64,000 nucleotides of DNA, from positions 35,996 through 99,995 of the forward strand of contig SVDU01000021.1 of assembly GCA_015057705.1 (NCBI GenBank). The letters run 5' to 3'. The position numbers and the translations under genes are program-made. Shown piece by piece: positions 28,495-36,784 of this stretch. The notes beneath the pieces were generated by a model, which made no database searches, was not told the origin of the DNA, and saw only the letters and a program-made list of their open reading frames with translations. Source of the stretch: Paenibacillaceae bacterium (lineage in GTDB: Bacteria > Bacillota > Clostridia > Lachnospirales > Lachnospiraceae). Within the stretch, counting starts at the first letter, position 1, and each line of letters starts with the position of its first letter.

Positions 28495-29202
28495 ATGCAG
28501 GCAGTTTTGCTGGCAGGCGGGCTTGGTACCAGGCTGCGATCCGTAGTAAGTGACCGGCCAAAGCCCATGGCGCTGATAGAAGAGAAGCCTTTTATGGAAT
28601 ATGTGGTGAAACAGCTTATCCGGTATGGTGTGACAGAGATTATCTTTGCAGTAGGATATAAAGGTTCTATGGTAGAAGATTATTTTGGAGATGGATCCCA
28701 GTGGGGAATCCGTGTTTCTTATGCTTACGAGGAGGAACTGTTAGGAACGGCAGGAGCCATAAAGAATGCCGGAAAACAGGTGACAGAAGACATGTTTTTC
28801 GCCTTAAATGCAGATACCTTCTATCAGATCGACTGCAGCAGCTTTACGGAACTGATGGAGGAAAAGGACCTTGATATGGCTCTTGTTCTCCGAAAAGTTC
28901 CGGATGTATCCCGCTATGGACAGGCAGTTTTAGAAAACGGTCGTCTGACTGCCTTTGACGAAAAGGTAGAGGAGTCCAAAGAAGGAACCATTAACGGAGG
29001 TTTTTATTTAATAAAACGAGCTCTTTTAGATACCATACCGGAAGGCAAGGTATCACTAGAGCATGATATGATTCCACTATGGCTTTCGGAGGGAAGAAAG
29101 CTTGGAGGACTGGTAAATGACGGTTATTTCATTGATATTGGAATTCCGGAAGATTATTACCGTTTCATGGAAGATGTTAAGGAAGGAAGGGTGATCATAT
29201 GA
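28495..29202 (+). CDS. hddC: D-glycero-alpha-D-manno-heptose-1-phosphate guanylyltransferase
   Basis: A 235-residue sugar-phosphate nucleotidyltransferase. GGLGTRLRSVVSDRPKPMA at residues 8-26 is the nucleotide-binding signature; ALNADTFYQID carries the metal-binding Asp; DIGIPEDYYRF closes the domain. Nucleotidyltransferases of this short form, placed next to a GHMP heptose kinase, a GmhB phosphatase and a GmhA isomerase, are HddC, making GDP-D-glycero-alpha-D-manno-heptose. Substrate choice rests on this four-gene context. A hexose-1-phosphate enzyme would be the alternative. AAGGGAGG precedes the start and the stop overlaps hddA. Confidence 0.85.
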   Translation: MQAVLLAGGLGTRLRSVVSDRPKPMALIEEKPFMEYVVKQLIRYGVTEIIFAVGYKGSMVEDYFGDGSQWGIRVSYAYEEELLGTAGAIKNAGKQVTEDMFFALNADTFYQIDCSSFTELMEEKDLDMALVLRKVPDVSRYGQAVLENGRLTAFDEKVEESKEGTINGGFYLIKRALLDTIPEGKVSLEHDMIPLWLSEGRKLGGLVNDGYFIDIGIPEDYYRFMEDVKEGRVII

Positions 29203-30272
29203 TAATCAGAGGACGCGCCCCCCTACGTGTCAGCTTTGGAGGTGGAGGAACTGATGTTGCTCCCTTCTGCATCGAGCAGGGAGGAGCCATAATTGGCAGT
29301 ACCATCAATAAATATGCATACTGCTCGATTGTTCCGAGACAAGATGACCAGATCATCGTCCATTCCCTGGATTTTGACATGACAGTCAAGTATAACACAA
29401 AAGAAAACTATGTATACGATGGACGGCTGGATCTTGTTACGGCTGCCTTAAAAGCAATGGATATCAAACAGGGCTGCGAGGTTTACTTACAGTGTGACGC
29501 ACCTCCCGGATCTGGTCTTGGAACCTCTTCTACTGTGATGGTAGCGTTATTAACTGCCATGGCAAGATGGAAAGGTGTGGAGCTTGACAGCTACGCCATG
29601 GCTGATCTTGCTTATCAGGTGGAGAGAGAGGACCTTAAGATTGACGGCGGATATCAGGATCAGTATGCAGCAACCTTTGGAGGTTTTAATTTTATAGAAT
29701 TCCACGGACGCAACAACGTGGTAGTGAATCCGCTGAGGATTAAAAAGGAAATCATTCATGAATTGCAGTATAACCTTCTGCTTTGCTATACAGGTAATGT
29801 TCATGTATCTGCCAACATTATTAAGGATCAGGTCTCAAACTATGAGAAAAAGGATCCGTTTGAGGCGATGTGTGAAGTGAAGGCCCTTGCTTATGCGATG
29901 AAGGATGAACTTTTAAAGGGCAACCTATACAGCTTTGGCAAGCTTCTGGATTATGGCTGGAAAAGCAAAAAGAGAATGAGCAGCAAGATCACCACCCCAC
30001 AGATTGATGAACTCTATGAAGAGGCCTTAAAAGCCGGTGCACTGGGCGGAAAGCTTCTTGGAGCCGGCGGTGGCGGATTTTTACTGGTTTACTGTCCCTA
30101 TAATGTACGGCATAAAGTGGCTGCAAGGATGGAAGCGGCTGGTGGACAGCTGACTGACTGGAACTTTGAGTTACGAGGCGCCCAAAGCTGGATTACAGAT
30201 GAAGCACGATGGGATTATCAGGACATTAAGGTTTCCATACCGGGTGGACAGTATAATTTTAATTTAAAATAA
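29199..30272 (+). CDS. hddA: D-glycero-alpha-D-manno-heptose-7-phosphate kinase
   Basis: A 357-residue GHMP-family kinase. RAPLRVSFGGGGTDVAPF at the N-terminus, the ATP-binding loop PPGSGLGTSSTVMVALL (about residues 101-117) and the C-terminal GALGGKLLGAGGGGFLL are the three GHMP motifs. It phosphorylates position 1 of D-glycero-D-manno-heptose 7-phosphate to the alpha-1,7-bisphosphate. The neighbours hddC, gmhB and gmhA give the whole route. It overlaps hddC by four bases (ATGA). Confidence 0.9.
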   Translation: MIIRGRAPLRVSFGGGGTDVAPFCIEQGGAIIGSTINKYAYCSIVPRQDDQIIVHSLDFDMTVKYNTKENYVYDGRLDLVTAALKAMDIKQGCEVYLQCDAPPGSGLGTSSTVMVALLTAMARWKGVELDSYAMADLAYQVEREDLKIDGGYQDQYAATFGGFNFIEFHGRNNVVVNPLRIKKEIIHELQYNLLLCYTGNVHVSANIIKDQVSNYEKKDPFEAMCEVKALAYAMKDELLKGNLYSFGKLLDYGWKSKKRMSSKITTPQIDELYEEALKAGALGGKLLGAGGGGFLLVYCPYNVRHKVAARMEAAGGQLTDWNFELRGAQSWITDEARWDYQDIKVSIPGGQYNFNLK

Positions 30273-30308
30273 AGAGTGAAAAAACAGGCAGCAGAGGAAG
30301 GTATGAGC

Positions 30309-30887
30309 ATGGATAAAATTGTTTTTTTAGATCGGGATGGTACTATCAATGAAGAAGTGGAATATTTACACAAGCCCTCGGATTTAGTGATCCTTCCCGG
30401 TGTCTCTGCTGCATTAAAACGATTAAAGGAACAGGGCTTTCGTCTGGTTGTTGTGACCAATCAGGCGGGAGTTGCCAGAGGATATTACAGCGAGTCGGAT
30501 GTAGAACAGCTGCATGAATACATGAACCGTCTTCTTGCAAAAGACGGAGCAGAGATAGACCGTTTCTTTTACTGCCCACATCATCCGGTTCATGGAATCG
30601 GAGAATATAAACAGTCCTGTCATTGCCGCAAGCCGGATATTGGTATGTTTGAGATGGCAGAGAAGTACTTTAAGGTGGACAAGTCCCATTCCTACATGAT
30701 CGGAGACAAGCTTCTGGATACAGAAGCGGGTCACAGATATGGCGTAAGCTCTATTCTTGTAGGTACGGGATATGGAAAAGAATTATATAACGGCCTGGCG
30801 GAAGCAGAAAAAATGGAAGCATTCGATGCTTATGCAGAAGATATGACATCGGCAGCAGAATGGATCTTAAAAAGAGAAGGAGTGTGA
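30309..30887 (+). CDS. gmhB: D-glycero-D-manno-heptose-1,7-bisphosphate 7-phosphatase
   Basis: A 192-residue HAD-superfamily phosphatase. FLDRDGTIN (D8 and D10) is the catalytic motif; VVTNQAGVARG follows; the zinc loop CPHHPVHG...SCHCRKP is typical of GmhB/HisB-N; MIGDKLLDTEAG is the last HAD motif. ATG 30309 lies seven bases after GAGGAAGG, so it is preferred to ATG 30303 or the GTG at 30276. It removes the 7-phosphate before nucleotide transfer. This is the only gmhB in the window, so it may serve both the GDP-heptose genes here and the ADP-heptose genes at 47925-51043, although GmhB enzymes usually prefer one anomer. Confidence 0.92.
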   Translation: MDKIVFLDRDGTINEEVEYLHKPSDLVILPGVSAALKRLKEQGFRLVVVTNQAGVARGYYSESDVEQLHEYMNRLLAKDGAEIDRFFYCPHHPVHGIGEYKQSCHCRKPDIGMFEMAEKYFKVDKSHSYMIGDKLLDTEAGHRYGVSSILVGTGYGKELYNGLAEAEKMEAFDAYAEDMTSAAEWILKREGV

Positions 30888-30892
30888 GCTTG

Positions 30893-31528
30893 ATGGAACC
30901 CATGAATTATTTGGAGGAGCTTCTTACACGTTATTCGGTATTAACCAGTGTTAAGGATGACATAAAGGAAGCTTATGAGATTCTTGAGAACTGTTATAAA
31001 AACGGAGGAAAGCTTTTAATTGCCGGAAATGGTGGAAGCTGCGCAGATGCGGAGCACATCGTCGGAGAATTGATGAAGGGCTTCGTAAAACCCAGAGCTG
31101 TATCAGCGGAATTTGCAGAAAAGCTTTCTAAGGCAGATCCGGTTCGCGGCAAGGAACTTGCGGATAAACTTCAGGGAGGACTTCCAGCCATTGCCTTAAC
31201 AGGCCACCCGGGACTCTCCACAGCTTATTTAAATGATGTAGACGGAAATCTTATCTATGCTCAGCAGACGTACGGCTATGGAAAAGAGGGAGATGTTCTT
31301 CTTGGCATTTCCACATCGGGAAATTCAAAAAATATTATGTATGCCATGACCGCAGCTAAGGCGATCGGTATGAAAACCATTGGTCTGACCGGAAGAGATG
31401 GCGGTGAGTTAAAAGAGACGGCTGACGTATCCATCGTGGTGCCAGAGAAGGAAACCTTTAAAATCCAGGAGCTTCATCTGCCAGTATATCATGCATTATG
31501 TCTGATGCTGGAAGAACGGTTTTTCTAA
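30893..31528 (+). CDS. gmhA: Sedoheptulose-7-phosphate isomerase (cluster 1 copy)
   Basis: A 211-residue SIS-domain isomerase converting sedoheptulose 7-phosphate to D-glycero-D-manno-heptose 7-phosphate, the first step of heptose-nucleotide synthesis. Family motifs: AGNGGSCADAEHIVGELMKG, GISTSGNSKNI, and the C-terminal EKETFKIQELHLPVYHALC with its catalytic His/Glu region. ATG 30893 was chosen because AGAAGGAG lies 10 bases upstream; TTG 30890 is also possible. A second copy of the gene is at 47925-48584, about 60 percent similar by eye. Confidence 0.92.
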   Translation: MEPMNYLEELLTRYSVLTSVKDDIKEAYEILENCYKNGGKLLIAGNGGSCADAEHIVGELMKGFVKPRAVSAEFAEKLSKADPVRGKELADKLQGGLPAIALTGHPGLSTAYLNDVDGNLIYAQQTYGYGKEGDVLLGISTSGNSKNIMYAMTAAKAIGMKTIGLTGRDGGELKETADVSIVVPEKETFKIQELHLPVYHALCLMLEERFF

Positions 31529-31552
31529 TATTTACGGGAAAAGGAGGAAAAA

Positions 31553-33385
31553 ATGGAAGAGAGACAATGGATGGGTAAGGAAGCGTTATGGAAAAACGAA
31601 GTCATTGCAGCTCTGCTTTTGATTTCCTTTGCTTTTTTCATTAACAGAGGCATTAAAATAAATGGGCTTTATATGGATGATCTCTATTTATGGTCCTGTT
31701 ATGGGGAACAAACTTTTCGGCAGTTTGTAATTCCACTTGGAAGTACCCGGTTCCGCTTTGTTTATTACCTGGCGGCCTGGCTGGAAATGATGGCTCTCGG
31801 AAGCCATACGGAATGGTTCGTGCCCTTTAATATTTTGCTAAACAGCTGTATTGCGTATACCATATACCGTTTTGGGAAACGTCTTTCCCATCGGTGGTTT
31901 GTTGGATTTGGCTGCGGTATTTTATATCTTCTATCCAGAATGTCTTACTATCAGATCAGCCAGGTGTACGGTCTAATGGAAAGCATGGCTCTTTGGATGG
32001 CAATTGGAATCCTCTACTCTTTGTACCAGTATTTATCCGGAGAAGAGCAAAAAGATCGATATATCTGGACAGCTGTAGGGCTGTATTTTAGCATTTGTTT
32101 TGTCCATGAGCGTTATATGGTTCTTCTTCCTTTATTTTTCATTGCATTCCTAATGAAAAAAGAGAAAACAGTAACCTATTGGCTTAGCATAACCGGAGCA
32201 TTTCTGGCAGTTCAGCTGATCCGTTTCCTCACCATTGGAAGTATTTCTCCCGCGGGAACCGGAGGAACTACAGTAGCTGACACATTCAGTGTATCCCAAA
32301 GCATCCGATATGCGTTCAACCAGGTTCTCTATATATTTGGAATCAATGCAGGTCCTGATTATTTAAGCGGTTTAAGCTGGAGCCAGTCGCCTTCCTGGGT
32401 ACGGGTACTTATTATGCTTGCAAATTTATCTCTTGTGATCATGATTGCAGGATTTCTAATCGCCTTATATAAAGACAGAGAGAAATTAAAAGTAAGGCTT
32501 CCGATTATTACATTATTTGTTGTTTTCATAGCCCTGTGCATTGGATCTTCAAGCGTTACCATCCGTGTGGAAACCAGATGGATTTACGTTTCAATGACTG
32601 CCGCATGGCTGTTTGCCGCTTATCTATGCGGAGAAACAGTACCGCTGAAAGAGGGACAGATACTTACTGCAAAGCCTCTTTTATATTGCGGTCTTTTTGT
32701 GCTTTATGGACTTTTTATGCTTCCTGTTGAAAGCTTTTACCGGGGGGAATACCATAATCTTTACTACTGGTCCTCTCAGCTGCGATACAATTCTCTGGCG
32801 GAAGAGACCTATGGAAAGTATGGGGACAATATATTCGGCAAAAAGATCTATATTATCGGCAATACTTATGAAATGAGTGATTTCACAGCCCGCACCTTTT
32901 TTAAGACCTTTGACAGCAAACGTCTGGCGGAAGATACTGAAGTCATATTTATTGATTCCATCAGAGATATTGGTCTGGTTACTCCAAACATGCTGATCCT
33001 GCGGGAGGATCCGGAGCATAATGCGTTCCAGGATGTGACTGCATTTGTAAAAGATCTGAAATTTCAGCGGGTTTATGGCAGTTACGAAGATGGCTGGCTT
33101 GATGAAGACGCAAAGATCAGAATTATGGCAGGCAAAGAGGGTAAGATCAAACTGAAATTCTATTATCCAGGAGTAATAACCGGACTGGAACACATCACCG
33201 TTACTGTAGAAGGAAAAGAAAAAACGGTTGTTTCTATTGATTCCAGCACTGCGACTGCGCAGATTGATGTCCCAGCGTATAAAGTATCAGAATTAAGGTT
33301 TGAAAGTAACTTTTTTTACCAGGCAGCATCTGAGCAGCGGGGCGATAAGCATCTGGCTGTAGTGACTGAAATTACAGCCGATTAA
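31553..33385 (+). CDS. Polytopic membrane protein, possible GT-C glycosyltransferase
   Basis: A 610-residue protein with about 11 membrane segments in the first 400 residues and a soluble, beta-rich C-terminal part of about 200 residues, probably outside the cell. The first extracytoplasmic loop has LYMDDLYLW, an acidic pair where GT-C enzymes keep their catalytic residue. AAGGAGG precedes ATG 31553. I do not recognise a named family with certainty. Placed between heptose genes and a polyprenyl-phosphate GT2, it may transfer a lipid-linked sugar on the outer face. A similar but smaller protein follows. Confidence 0.7.
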   Translation: MEERQWMGKEALWKNEVIAALLLISFAFFINRGIKINGLYMDDLYLWSCYGEQTFRQFVIPLGSTRFRFVYYLAAWLEMMALGSHTEWFVPFNILLNSCIAYTIYRFGKRLSHRWFVGFGCGILYLLSRMSYYQISQVYGLMESMALWMAIGILYSLYQYLSGEEQKDRYIWTAVGLYFSICFVHERYMVLLPLFFIAFLMKKEKTVTYWLSITGAFLAVQLIRFLTIGSISPAGTGGTTVADTFSVSQSIRYAFNQVLYIFGINAGPDYLSGLSWSQSPSWVRVLIMLANLSLVIMIAGFLIALYKDREKLKVRLPIITLFVVFIALCIGSSSVTIRVETRWIYVSMTAAWLFAAYLCGETVPLKEGQILTAKPLLYCGLFVLYGLFMLPVESFYRGEYHNLYYWSSQLRYNSLAEETYGKYGDNIFGKKIYIIGNTYEMSDFTARTFFKTFDSKRLAEDTEVIFIDSIRDIGLVTPNMLILREDPEHNAFQDVTAFVKDLKFQRVYGSYEDGWLDEDAKIRIMAGKEGKIKLKFYYPGVITGLEHITVTVEGKEKTVVSIDSSTATAQIDVPAYKVSELRFESNFFYQAASEQRGDKHLAVVTEITAD

Positions 33386-33402
33386 GAGACAGAGGTGAGA
33401 CG

Positions 33403-34779
33403 ATGAAGCAAAAATACCTTTACTATACAGTTCCTCTTCTGGGAACCATATTCTGCCTCTGGTACATCTTTACGGCAAGCTGCGACGGGATTTACTCAGA
33501 CTATGTCCGTCTGGTAAATAGCTATCTACCTGATGTATTTGATCCAGGACACTTTTTTGTACCGGATATCCTGACCCGGATTCCGGTGAATTATGTGGCA
33601 AGAATTATAAATGTTACCTTTTTTAATTACAACATCATGTTTGACCGGGTACTTGGGGTACTGGCACTGGGGCTTTCCGGTGCCGCCATTACTGCCTACT
33701 GCGTCCGAAAGAAGCTTTCTTTTGGCTGGTTTCTGGTGCTCATGGTTGTACAGTTTAGCCTGAATAAATGGGAGATGTTAAATAACGGAAGTGGATTTGC
33801 CCACTTTCTGTCATTTGCCCTTTTTTACTGGCATTATGAAGTTTTCGATCGGGTATGGAATGGGAGTGACCGGTTATACGACCGGATCTGCCTGATTGTA
33901 ATCCCGTTTGCAACTACCCTTCTTGTGGCAGGACCCTATTGTGCGATCTATTCCGTTACCGTGCTTTTATCCTGTGGCATGTTGTTCTTTCATCAACGGA
34001 AAAAACGGGGAAGCTGGCCAGCCATTTACGGACTTAGTGCCCTGATTCCGTTTCTTTTGTATCTGTGGAGTAATAGTTATGCGGTGGAAGACCATGCGGC
34101 ACCTGCGACTGTGTCACTCCTTACACAGCTTATGGACACTCCAGGATTTTTTGTCCGATTTTTTGTCAAATCATTTTCTTCCATGGTAATTGAAGGAGAG
34201 AGGGCGGAAGAGATCTTCCGTACCAATGGTCCCTTCCTGTTCCTGGGCCTTCTGGTGATTGCATTTTATGTGCTTGCGCTGTGGTATAACTGGTATTACC
34301 GCCTTTATGAAGAAACGATTTTACCGGTGCTGTTAATTATATCTGGGGGATTGAATCATGTTCTGATCGTACTATCCAGATGGATCTTTCTTCTGGAGAA
34401 CTACGGTCTCAGCTCCAGGTATGCCCTCCAGTTTCAGACCGGTATACTTGGTATTATACTTACCTTTGCACTGCTTTTTAGAAAGAAGAGATACCGGGTT
34501 GGCCCGGCTGTGAAACTGGTGGCTGGAATTGCCTGTTTTGTATTTTTGGCAGGAAATTGTTATACCAATTATATTGAAATAAAAAAAGCCCCCCATAGGC
34601 TTAATGCTTATGAAAAACGGGCTGAAATGGCTTTGAAGTTTGAAGAACTGACTGACGATGAGCTCCGCGCTAATTTCGAATACCGACCCAGCAGGGAGGA
34701 CAGCGGACAGAAAGTAAGAAGTGCACTGACTATATTAAAAGAAAATGGTTACAGTGTATTTCGAGAGGGTAACCAGTAG
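33403..34779 (+). CDS. Polytopic membrane protein, possible GT-C glycosyltransferase
   Basis: A 458-residue protein with about 10 membrane segments and a charged 60-residue tail. The first extracytoplasmic loop carries SCDGIYSDYVRLVNSY, with acidic residues in the GT-C position. It resembles the preceding protein in plan but lacks its large C-terminal domain. GAGGTGAG precedes ATG 33403. It and its upstream neighbour probably share the product of the polyprenyl-phosphate GT2 at 34795. No confident family name can be given. Confidence 0.68.
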   Translation: MKQKYLYYTVPLLGTIFCLWYIFTASCDGIYSDYVRLVNSYLPDVFDPGHFFVPDILTRIPVNYVARIINVTFFNYNIMFDRVLGVLALGLSGAAITAYCVRKKLSFGWFLVLMVVQFSLNKWEMLNNGSGFAHFLSFALFYWHYEVFDRVWNGSDRLYDRICLIVIPFATTLLVAGPYCAIYSVTVLLSCGMLFFHQRKKRGSWPAIYGLSALIPFLLYLWSNSYAVEDHAAPATVSLLTQLMDTPGFFVRFFVKSFSSMVIEGERAEEIFRTNGPFLFLGLLVIAFYVLALWYNWYYRLYEETILPVLLIISGGLNHVLIVLSRWIFLLENYGLSSRYALQFQTGILGIILTFALLFRKKRYRVGPAVKLVAGIACFVFLAGNCYTNYIEIKKAPHRLNAYEKRAEMALKFEELTDDELRANFEYRPSREDSGQKVRSALTILKENGYSVFREGNQ

Positions 34780-34794
34780 CTAAGGAGCAAATAT

Positions 34795-35727
34795 ATGAAT
34801 AAGACATTATCGGTGGTTGTATCCTGTTACAATGAAGAACTGGCTCTTGACCAGTTTTATGAGGAAACTACCAGCATTTTGAAAAAACTAAGCTGGAAAT
34901 ATGAACTTATCTTTGTTAATGACGGAAGCCAGGACCAGACCCTTTCTGTACTTGCCCGACTGTCGCAGTCAGATGAAAAGGTAAAAGTAATAAGCTTTTC
35001 CAGAAATTTTGGCCATGAAGCAGCCATGATTGCAGGTCTGGATTACAGTCAGGGTGACGGAATTGTGTGTATGGATGCAGATTTACAGCACCCTCCGGAT
35101 TATTTACCTGAGATTGTGAAAAAACTGGAAGAGGGCTTTGATGTGATTAACATGGTACGTACCAGAAATGAGTCCGCAGGCTGGTTTAAAAACATTGCCT
35201 CCTCTGCATTCTACCGTCTGATCAATGTGCTTTCTGATGTGAAATTTGAGCCCAATGCTTCCGATTTTTTTGCAGTTTCAGGAAAAGCGGCAAAGGTGCT
35301 GAAAGACAACTACAGAGAAAAAGTCCGTTTTCTAAGAGGATACGTACAAAACATCGGCTACCCCAGGACGACAATCGAATATGAAGCCAGAACGAGGGTC
35401 GCAGGCGAAAGCAAATATAGCATAAAGAAATTAATTGCATTTTCTGTAAATACCATTATGTGTTTTTCCAATCTCCCTCTGAAACTTGGGATTTATGCTG
35501 GCTGCGGTGCCGGTATTCTGGGAATCATCATGATGATTTATACCATATGGAGTTGGGCAAGAGTAGGAACGCCCAGCGGGTATGCCACCATTATCGTTCT
35601 TATGTGCTTTATGTTTGCAGTCCTGTTTTTGATCGTTGGAATTATTGGAAATTATATTGCGATCCTGTTTGCGGAACTAAAGGACAGGCCGATTTATATT
35701 GTTGAAGAGACGAAAAACATTAATTGA
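34795..35727 (+). CDS. Polyprenyl-phosphate glycosyltransferase (GtrB/DPM1-like GT2)
   Basis: A 310-residue GT2 enzyme with two C-terminal membrane segments (about residues 231-256 and 264-293). Motifs: SVVVSCYNEE, FVNDGSQDQT, CMDADLQHPP (DxD), FLRGYVQNIGYPRTTIEY and the RVAGESKYS stretch before the membrane part. This layout is that of GtrB/YkcC enzymes, which load a sugar on undecaprenyl phosphate for use outside the cell by GT-C proteins such as the two just upstream. AAGGAG precedes ATG 34795. It is the last gene of cluster 1. Confidence 0.9.
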   Translation: MNKTLSVVVSCYNEELALDQFYEETTSILKKLSWKYELIFVNDGSQDQTLSVLARLSQSDEKVKVISFSRNFGHEAAMIAGLDYSQGDGIVCMDADLQHPPDYLPEIVKKLEEGFDVINMVRTRNESAGWFKNIASSAFYRLINVLSDVKFEPNASDFFAVSGKAAKVLKDNYREKVRFLRGYVQNIGYPRTTIEYEARTRVAGESKYSIKKLIAFSVNTIMCFSNLPLKLGIYAGCGAGILGIIMMIYTIWSWARVGTPSGYATIIVLMCFMFAVLFLIVGIIGNYIAILFAELKDRPIYIVEETKNIN

Positions 35728-35752
35728 TTCCTTTTCCCCGGAATGATATAAT
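35724..35752 (+). promoter_or_regulatory. SigA-type promoter of the Rpn nuclease gene
   Basis: TTGATT (35724-35729) and TATAAT (35747-35752) with a 17-base spacer. The -35 overlaps the stop of the previous gene. A leader of about 37 bases would follow. Confidence 0.75.
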
Positions 35753-35796
35753 GATCTTAGGATTATTATTGTTCCCTGGAGAGGGAAAGGATACTA

Positions 35797-36717
35797 ATGA
35801 CAAAGTATAAACCGTATGAGCAACTTGAACTTACGGACGATTTTATGTTTTCCTATGTGATGCGCAGCAATGGGGAATTGTGCAGACATCTGTTGGAAAG
35901 CATATTGAATTTCCCCATAGACAGAATTGATTTTATCAGTTCACAGGAAACCATTGATACTTATGCATCTTCTAAGGGTGTAAGACTTGATGTATATGCT
36001 AAGAGCGGCAACAAAAGTTTTGATGTAGAACTTCAGACGTCAAACAAAAGAGATCTTCCACAAAGAAGCAGATATTATCAAAGTCAGATGGATACTGCCA
36101 TGCTTCAGAAAGGTCAGATGTATCGGGAATTGGGTGATAGCTACATTATATTTCTCTGTACCTTTGATCCCTTTGGATATGGACAGTATATTTACAGTTT
36201 CCAGAACAAATGCACGGAGTTGCCAGCGATAACGCTGAATGATGGAGCTTACAAAGTATTTGTCAATGCCCAGGGGACTCGCGGTGCAGTCGGAGATGAA
36301 TTAAAAGAATTTCTATTATTTCTGATGTCTCCTGGCAGATTTAAGGCAAGGGATAACGGTGAGTTGGTTAAGAAGGCAATCATTGGTGTGGAAGAAGGAC
36401 GTAGAAATGAAGAATGGAGGTTGATTTATATGACGCTGATGACCAAGTTTGATGAACTTCTGGCAGAAGGGAAGGAACAGGGGTTAGCTGAAGGACGTAG
36501 AGAAGGAATGCGGCAAGGAATTCTGGAAGGAAGACAGGAAGGAAGACAGGAAGGAAGACAGGAAGGAATTCTGGAAGGACTGGTGGAAGGTGAAGCCCGA
36601 TTTGCACGTCTTACTGAAATTCTGTTGTTAGAAGGAAAACTGGCAGATTTGCAAAGATCTATCTCTGATACGGAATTTCGTGAGCAACTTTACTCAATAT
36701 ATAAGTTATATAAGTGA
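35797..36717 (+). CDS. Rpn-family recombination-promoting nuclease / putative transposase
   Basis: A 306-residue protein of the Rpn (PDDEXK_2, formerly transposase_31/YhgA-like) family. The nuclease core is seen in FMFSYVMR near the start and in LDVYAKSGNKSFDVELQTS, which gives the D...E-x-Q active-site pattern (about residues 65-86), followed by RSRYYQSQMD. The C-terminal region is Gln/Glu/Gly-rich with EGRQ repeats and a leucine-rich end. Rpn proteins cut DNA without sequence preference and promote RecA-independent recombination. The gene stands alone with its own promoter and terminator. Confidence 0.85.
   Translation: MTKYKPYEQLELTDDFMFSYVMRSNGELCRHLLESILNFPIDRIDFISSQETIDTYASSKGVRLDVYAKSGNKSFDVELQTSNKRDLPQRSRYYQSQMDTAMLQKGQMYRELGDSYIIFLCTFDPFGYGQYIYSFQNKCTELPAITLNDGAYKVFVNAQGTRGAVGDELKEFLLFLMSPGRFKARDNGELVKKAIIGVEEGRRNEEWRLIYMTLMTKFDELLAEGKEQGLAEGRREGMRQGILEGRQEGRQEGRQEGILEGLVEGEARFARLTEILLLEGKLADLQRSISDTEFREQLYSIYKLYK
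36529..36564 (+). repeat. Three tandem 12-base repeats inside the Rpn gene
   Basis: GGAAGACAGGAA is repeated exactly three times, encoding EGRQ units in the C-terminal region. Because the unit is a multiple of three, copy-number change by slippage would lengthen or shorten the protein without breaking the frame. Confidence 0.9.
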
Positions 36718-36739
36718 ACATAAAATCAAAGAATAAGAG

Positions 36740-36770
36740 AGGCCTGGGATTTTCCAATTCCCAGGCCTTT
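36740..36770. terminator. Terminator between convergent rpn and lysozyme genes
   Basis: Perfect 10-base-pair stem AGGCCTGGGA (36740-36749) with TCCCAGGCCT (36759-36768), followed on the plus strand by TTTCC. It ends the rpn gene and can also serve the converging minus-strand gene. Confidence 0.8.
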
Positions 36771-36784
36771 TCCTATATCATCAT

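Noticed and set aside
32681..33193. A 170-codon minus-strand frame inside the 610-residue membrane protein gene
   Set aside because: It is a shadow of a well-supported gene, with low-plausibility composition.
36529..36564. CRISPR array
   Set aside because: The repeats are 12 bases, contiguous without spacers and in frame within a gene.
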